NCBI GenBank assembly: GCA_964475215.1
Contig: CAYYVT010000136.1
Coordinates: forward strand, 1-8,135
DNA: 8,135 nt
Reading direction: 5' to 3'
DNA from: DATKKG01 sp964475215
GTDB lineage: Archaea; Thermoproteota; Nitrososphaeria; Conexivisphaerales; DTJL01
Below the pieces are notes generated by a model that worked only from the letters and a program-made list of their open reading frames with translations, did no database searches and was not told the DNA's origin. The position numbers were made by a program, and so were the translations under genes. Of this stretch, positions 6,259 through 8,135 are shown piece after piece; positions within the stretch are counted from its first letter, which is position 1, and the number at the start of each line of letters is the position of its first letter.

Positions 6259-7614
6259 ATGACGGCTAGCGGCTTCGCCAGCCTGAAGCCGCTGGTGCTC
6301 TTGGCGGTGGCATGGGAGTTCGCGTTGGTCATGGTGGCCTCCCTCTTTTCGCCTCCCATGGGTTCCGTGGGCAAGGAAGTGGGCCTCCCCTCGTCCCTCG
6401 TAAACTTCCCCGTGATGGACGCCCTATTCTTTCACTCGCTCGCCCTGCCGCTGGCCCTCGTCCTGATCCTGGTCACCGTCAGCGCCTTCGACGTTGGCGG
6501 GAGGATGAAGGCCTTCATCGTCTATGCCGGCACGGCGGGAGGGCTCGTCGCCTCGGGGACAATGGAGTACCTTCTCGTGACGCACGGGAGCTCCGCTGCC
6601 TATGTGGTGATGTACATCGGCATGGGGTTAGAAGCGGCGGCGGCCGTGGCGCTGTTGGTGGCCCTCCTTCCGAGGCGGGACCCCTCCGCGGGGATGAGGC
6701 TCCTCGGGAGGGACCTCACCAAGGTCGCAATGTGGGTCGTCGCCGCGGGGGCCATCATAGCCGTCTCAATCGGGGGATACGCGGCGCTGGCCAACTCCCA
6801 GTTCTACCCGTCGACCGCCTTGAGCGAGATGACAAGCCTCGAGACCATTCATGAGAACCTGATAATCACGCTCATCGGCTCCGCCGTGGTGGTCCTCGCC
6901 GTCCGATGGTTTGCGGCTGACAGGTACAGGGGGACCCCTGGCCTCTTCGTGAAGATTGGCCTATACGGAATGATCGTAGGCGTCCCCGTCGTCGTCGCAT
7001 CGATGCTCTCAATCGCTGCCACCGGAGTCGGACTGATGGGTGGCGTTACGATGTACATGGGGATACTCCTCCAGGCGGCGCTCTTCGTGATGTTCGCCAT
7101 AATGTACGGAGAGGGGAGGCGCCTTCACGTAAGGAACCCCTTAGCGGTGCTCCGCGAGTCCCTCACCTTCGGCATGCTCTTCATATTCTTCTGGGTGAAC
7201 GTCGCCGTAACCCTCCCCGGGGTTTACGTGGCCGTGAACCTGGCCCGGTTCAACGGCCAGTACCTGGGATTCTACTATGAGGAGATCTTCACCATCGGCC
7301 ACGAGCACGCCCTCATCACTCTCACGGCCATCTCCCTAATGATGCTCGTGGCGTTGATGTACGAGGTGAGGGGCATACTGGGAGCGATCGCAGGCCTCGC
7401 CATGACCTCGGGGTACGTTGTGGCCACATTGGCTAACCTATATTACATGTTCTATCTCATCCCCAACGGCCCGACCTTCATCTCTTACATCAGCGACGGC
7501 ATCGCCCTGATGTTCATCGGCGTCCTAGCTGCGATGGTCGGGATAGCGCTGTCCAAGGGAGGGCCCAGGAAGCTTCGGCCGCCGATGATGGAGGCCGCTG
7601 CGGTGACGAACTGA
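6259..7614 (+). CDS. 12-span membrane protein resembling a divergent heme-copper oxidase subunit I lacking helix VII copper ligands
   Basis: The product has 451 residues and about twelve membrane spans that fall into three four-span repeats (about 9-137, 152-285, 300-432). The second helix of each repeat begins with histidine: His59, His198, and His348-x-His350. Basic residues follow these helices (82-84, 216-224, 371) and lie between repeats (139-155, 287-299), which puts both ends inside. Threefold 4+4+4 symmetry, a helix II His and a helix X His-x-His are the hallmarks of heme-copper oxidase subunit I, where they bind the low-spin and high-spin hemes. His198 would match the helix VI copper ligand, but helix VII (about 229-253) has no histidine, so the usual CuB pair is missing. 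GAGG at 6251-6254 may be the ribosome-binding site; no TATA box sits at leaderless distance, favouring co-transcription with propeller copy 2. An unrelated 12-span His-rich protein remains possible. Confidence 0.5.
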   Translation: MTASGFASLKPLVLLAVAWEFALVMVASLFSPPMGSVGKEVGLPSSLVNFPVMDALFFHSLALPLALVLILVTVSAFDVGGRMKAFIVYAGTAGGLVASGTMEYLLVTHGSSAAYVVMYIGMGLEAAAAVALLVALLPRRDPSAGMRLLGRDLTKVAMWVVAAGAIIAVSIGGYAALANSQFYPSTALSEMTSLETIHENLIITLIGSAVVVLAVRWFAADRYRGTPGLFVKIGLYGMIVGVPVVVASMLSIAATGVGLMGGVTMYMGILLQAALFVMFAIMYGEGRRLHVRNPLAVLRESLTFGMLFIFFWVNVAVTLPGVYVAVNLARFNGQYLGFYYEEIFTIGHEHALITLTAISLMMLVALMYEVRGILGAIAGLAMTSGYVVATLANLYYMFYLIPNGPTFISYISDGIALMFIGVLAAMVGIALSKGGPRKLRPPMMEAAAVTN

Positions 7615-7650
7615 AAGAACTAGCCCATTCCGGAGGCGCGGGCGGGTTCC

Positions 7651-7770
7651 TCAGCAGGAGGACGGAGCTGGCTCATCGGAGGAGATGGAAGGCTGAGCGG
7701 CCGCCACTTGCCGCTTTGCTTCACCTATGCGCCGAGTCCCGAGAAGGACCGCCATCCCGACCGCATTCAC
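7651..7770 (-). CDS. Possible 39-residue ORF overlapping the stop of the ArsC-type gene
   Basis: GTG 7770 overlaps the TGA of the upstream gene as GTGA, a usual arrangement for translational coupling. The product would begin with a short hydrophobic stretch (VNAVGMAVLLG), continue as a basic segment (TRRIGEAKRQ) and end in SSC. No family is recognised, and short open frames arise easily at this GC content. The remaining bases up to the convergent oxidase-like gene (7615-7650) show nothing clear. Confidence 0.25.
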   Translation of the reverse strand: MNAVGMAVLLGTRRIGEAKRQVAAAQPSISSDEPAPSSC

Positions 7771-8135
7771 GGGGGTCGTTTCGCGAGCCCTCTGACCATG
7801 ACTTCGATTTCATCTCTGATTCGCCTGACCTCCTCCACCGACCTCCCCTTGGGGTCGTCCACGTGCCAGTCGACCAGCTTCTTCTGCATCATCGCGAGCA
7901 TGGGCCTCGGACACACAGCCTCCACGGAGCACCCCATCGTGACCACCAGGTCGGCATGATCGATCATCTCTTTAGTGAGCATCTTCGGCCTGTTCGAAGA
8001 GAGGTCGACCCCGTCCTCCCTCATCACCTGCACGACGACCGGGTTGACGGCTTGGGCGGGTACAGTCCCGGCGCTCGCAGCCCTCAAACCATGCCTCTTG
8101 GCGAAGGCTTCGGCCATCTGGCTCCTCCCGGCGTT
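7767..8135 (-). CDS. ArsC-type arsenate reductase / low-molecular-weight protein-tyrosine-phosphatase family, partial (N-terminus beyond right edge)
   Basis: The frame is open to the right edge and begins NAGRSQMAEAF, the second half of the CxxNxxRS phosphate-binding loop, so the catalytic Cys and a few residues before it are just outside. Further motifs fit the thioredoxin-linked ArsC group: SAGT, NPVVVQVMREDGVDLS, DLVVTMGCSVEAVCP with two cysteines in the usual resolving region, and VDWHVDDPKG carrying the general-acid Asp. The family reduces arsenate to arsenite using thiol exchange, or acts as a tyrosine phosphatase; the MGC...CP segment favours the arsenate reductase side. It is convergent with the oxidase-like gene. 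An internal ATG at 8117 is not the true start, because the catalytic loop lies before it. Family assignment is firm; the exact substrate is inferred. Confidence 0.85.
   Translation of the reverse strand, partial: NAGRSQMAEAFAKRHGLRAASAGTVPAQAVNPVVVQVMREDGVDLSSNRPKMLTKEMIDHADLVVTMGCSVEAVCPRPMLAMMQKKLVDWHVDDPKGRSVEEVRRIRDEIEVMVRGLAKRPP

Noticed and set aside
6312..6854. 180-residue plus-strand ORF within the oxidase-like gene
   Set aside because: It is Arg/Gly-rich out-of-frame sequence; the membrane-protein frame has coherent spans and internal repeats.
1..8135. CRISPR arrays, tRNA or rRNA genes, insertion sequences
   Set aside because: No regularly spaced repeats, no tRNA- or rRNA-like sequence and no transposase motifs were seen on either strand.

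Overview
The window reads as archaeal chromosomal DNA of fairly high GC content. Four AT-rich TATA-like boxes sit in front of genes. For three of them the distance to the start codon (about 24-28 bases) fits leaderless transcription with ATG or GTG starts. Classical Shine-Dalgarno sites are mostly absent, and the two secreted proteins carry many N-glycosylation sequons. The lineage cannot be fixed by eye; an uncultivated Thermoplasmatota- or Thermoproteota-like archaeon is a guess.

Layout. Positions 1-965 (minus) hold the N-terminal part of a multi-membrane-span GT-C type glycosyltransferase cut by the left edge. It is divergent from a DUF4143-type AAA ATPase (1211-2476, plus), and the 245-base gap between them holds both promoters and a 21-base near-palindrome. 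A stretch of about 460 bases then carries only the C-terminal half of a PIN (VapC-like) domain, a gene remnant. Next comes the core of the window: two paralogous, anchored or secreted PD40/TolB-type beta-propeller proteins pointing away from each other (2935-4116 minus; 4958-6169 plus), with an ArsR-family repressor gene (4378-4818, minus) between them. The second propeller gene is followed 89 bases later by a 12-span membrane protein (6259-7614). Its threefold internal repeat and histidines resemble a divergent heme-copper oxidase subunit I without the helix VII copper histidines. On the right edge, convergent, is an ArsC-type arsenate reductase / low-molecular-weight phosphatase (minus, start lost), possibly followed by a 39-residue ORF overlapping its stop.

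How they may work together (inference). The ArsR protein has the Cys-x-Cys metal(loid) site of As(III)/metal sensors and probably controls its own promoter and one or both propeller genes. The second propeller and the oxidase-like protein look like one transcription unit, suggesting an extracytoplasmic propeller working with a membrane heme protein. The ArsC-type gene could belong to the same metalloid theme, but it is separately oriented and the link is unproven.
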